Of a stretch of 6,517 nt of DNA, positions 6,099 to 6,517 are shown piece after piece. The position numbers and the translations under genes were made by a program. The stretch spans positions 1 through 6,517 of the forward strand of contig CANBYN010000105.1 in assembly GCA_947373615.1 (NCBI GenBank), in the 5' to 3' direction. The first letter of the stretch is position 1, and every line of letters starts with the position of its first letter. The notes under the pieces are model-generated. The model was given only the letters and a program-made list of their open reading frames with translations, did not search any database and had not been told where the DNA came from. The DNA is from Burkholderiaceae bacterium. Its GTDB lineage: Bacteria > Pseudomonadota > Gammaproteobacteria > Burkholderiales > Burkholderiaceae.

Positions 6099-6517
6099 AT
6101 GAGCTCCTTCTCAACACTGAAACCAAAAAAAGTATTATTTATTGCCACTAGGCAAATTGGGGATGTGCTAGTCACTACCCCGCTGATAAGTAAAGCAAGA
6201 GAACTTTGGCCTGAGGCAGAATTTCATTTTCTTGGATATCGCGGCAAACTCGATATGTTGCATGGCAATCCTGACATTGCCGAAATCATTGAAACCGCAG
6301 ATCGCCCTAGCATTGGAGGGTACCTCTCCCTCTTTAGTCGTCTGTTTCTGCGCTATGACCTCGCCATCGTTACCCAACCAAGTGATCGCGCCTATCTCTA
6401 TGGCTTGGTGGCAGCCTTTAGAAAAGTTGGTGTTTTGGGTGGTCATCCCCAAGGTCAGGATGCAGAAGATAAAAGCAAACGAAATAAGATTGAAAAACAA
6501 AATGCCTGGAAAAAGTT
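6099..6517 (+). CDS. Family 9 glycosyltransferase (heptosyltransferase-like), N-terminal part (3' end outside window)
   Basis: GT9 enzymes (WaaC, WaaF, WaaQ and relatives) transfer heptose or a related sugar from an ADP-activated donor to the LPS inner core, using a GT-B fold at the cytoplasmic side of the inner membrane. The frame is open from ATG 6099 to the window end, 139 whole codons. KKVLFIATRQIGDVLVTTPLI (from residue 10) is the classic GT9 opening; Asp22 in IGD corresponds to the aspartate proposed as the catalytic base in WaaC. FHFLGYRGKLDMLHGNPDI and YDLAIVTQPSDRAYLYGLVA fit the first Rossmann-like domain. A TTG at 6093 is a less likely start. It follows the previous gene after 19 nt with no clear Shine-Dalgarno. 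Which GT9 subgroup it belongs to cannot be told, because the C-terminal donor-binding half is missing. Confidence 0.87.
   Translation, partial: MSSFSTLKPKKVLFIATRQIGDVLVTTPLISKARELWPEAEFHFLGYRGKLDMLHGNPDIAEIIETADRPSIGGYLSLFSRLFLRYDLAIVTQPSDRAYLYGLVAAFRKVGVLGGHPQGQDAEDKSKRNKIEKQNAWKK

Noticed and set aside
6125..6131. A7 tract at codons 9-11 of the GT9 gene, in the register of a -1 slippery heptamer, as a possible phase-variation or frameshift site
   Set aside because: A -1 shift reaches a TAG at 6149-6151 almost at once, no stimulatory structure was seen, and seven adenines is short for a phase-variable tract.
6168..6500. Minus-strand open frame of 110 codons opposite the GT9 gene
   Set aside because: The plus strand here encodes a clear GT9 N-terminus; the minus-strand product resembles no family I know and has no ribosome binding site.

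Overview
The window looks like a chromosomal stretch from a Gram-negative betaproteobacterium, most likely a Burkholderiales member with a fairly low GC content such as Polynucleobacter or a relative. The evidence is the gene order rsfS-rlmH-maf-rng, which is familiar in that order of bacteria, an MsbA-type lipid A flippase, LPS-type glycosyltransferases, and a base composition that by eye is clearly below that of typical Burkholderia. The genus is an inference from memory, not a database result.

Left half (1-2766, plus strand): a compact housekeeping run. The C-terminal part of the ribosomal silencing factor RsfS is followed 20 nt later by rlmH (23S rRNA pseudouridine methyltransferase). That gene overlaps maf (YhdE-type dTTP/UTP pyrophosphatase), which in turn overlaps rng (ribonuclease G). 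Together they cover ribosome silencing, rRNA modification, nucleotide pool cleaning and rRNA/mRNA processing, and they look like one transcription unit.

Right half (2759-6517): envelope and LPS genes. msbA is on the minus strand and converges on rng, with 8 nt of shared 3' coding sequence. Its likely start lies only 10 bp from the start of a divergent plus-strand series: a WaaE/KdtX-like family 2 glycosyltransferase, a second family 2 glycosyltransferase with a GT7-type C-terminal segment, and the N-terminal part of a family 9 (heptosyltransferase-like) glycosyltransferase cut by the window end. The inferred shared role is assembly of LPS core sugars and flipping of the lipid A-core across the inner membrane.

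There is no gene-free stretch longer than 300 bases; the largest gaps are about 20 nt. I saw no tRNA, rRNA, CRISPR array, insertion sequence or defence gene, and no convincing undescribed system. The points most worth a second look are the 10-bp divergent start region with a near-palindromic -10-like core and no Shine-Dalgarno on either side, the hairpin that straddles both convergent stop codons, and a perfect 9-bp hairpin inside rng.
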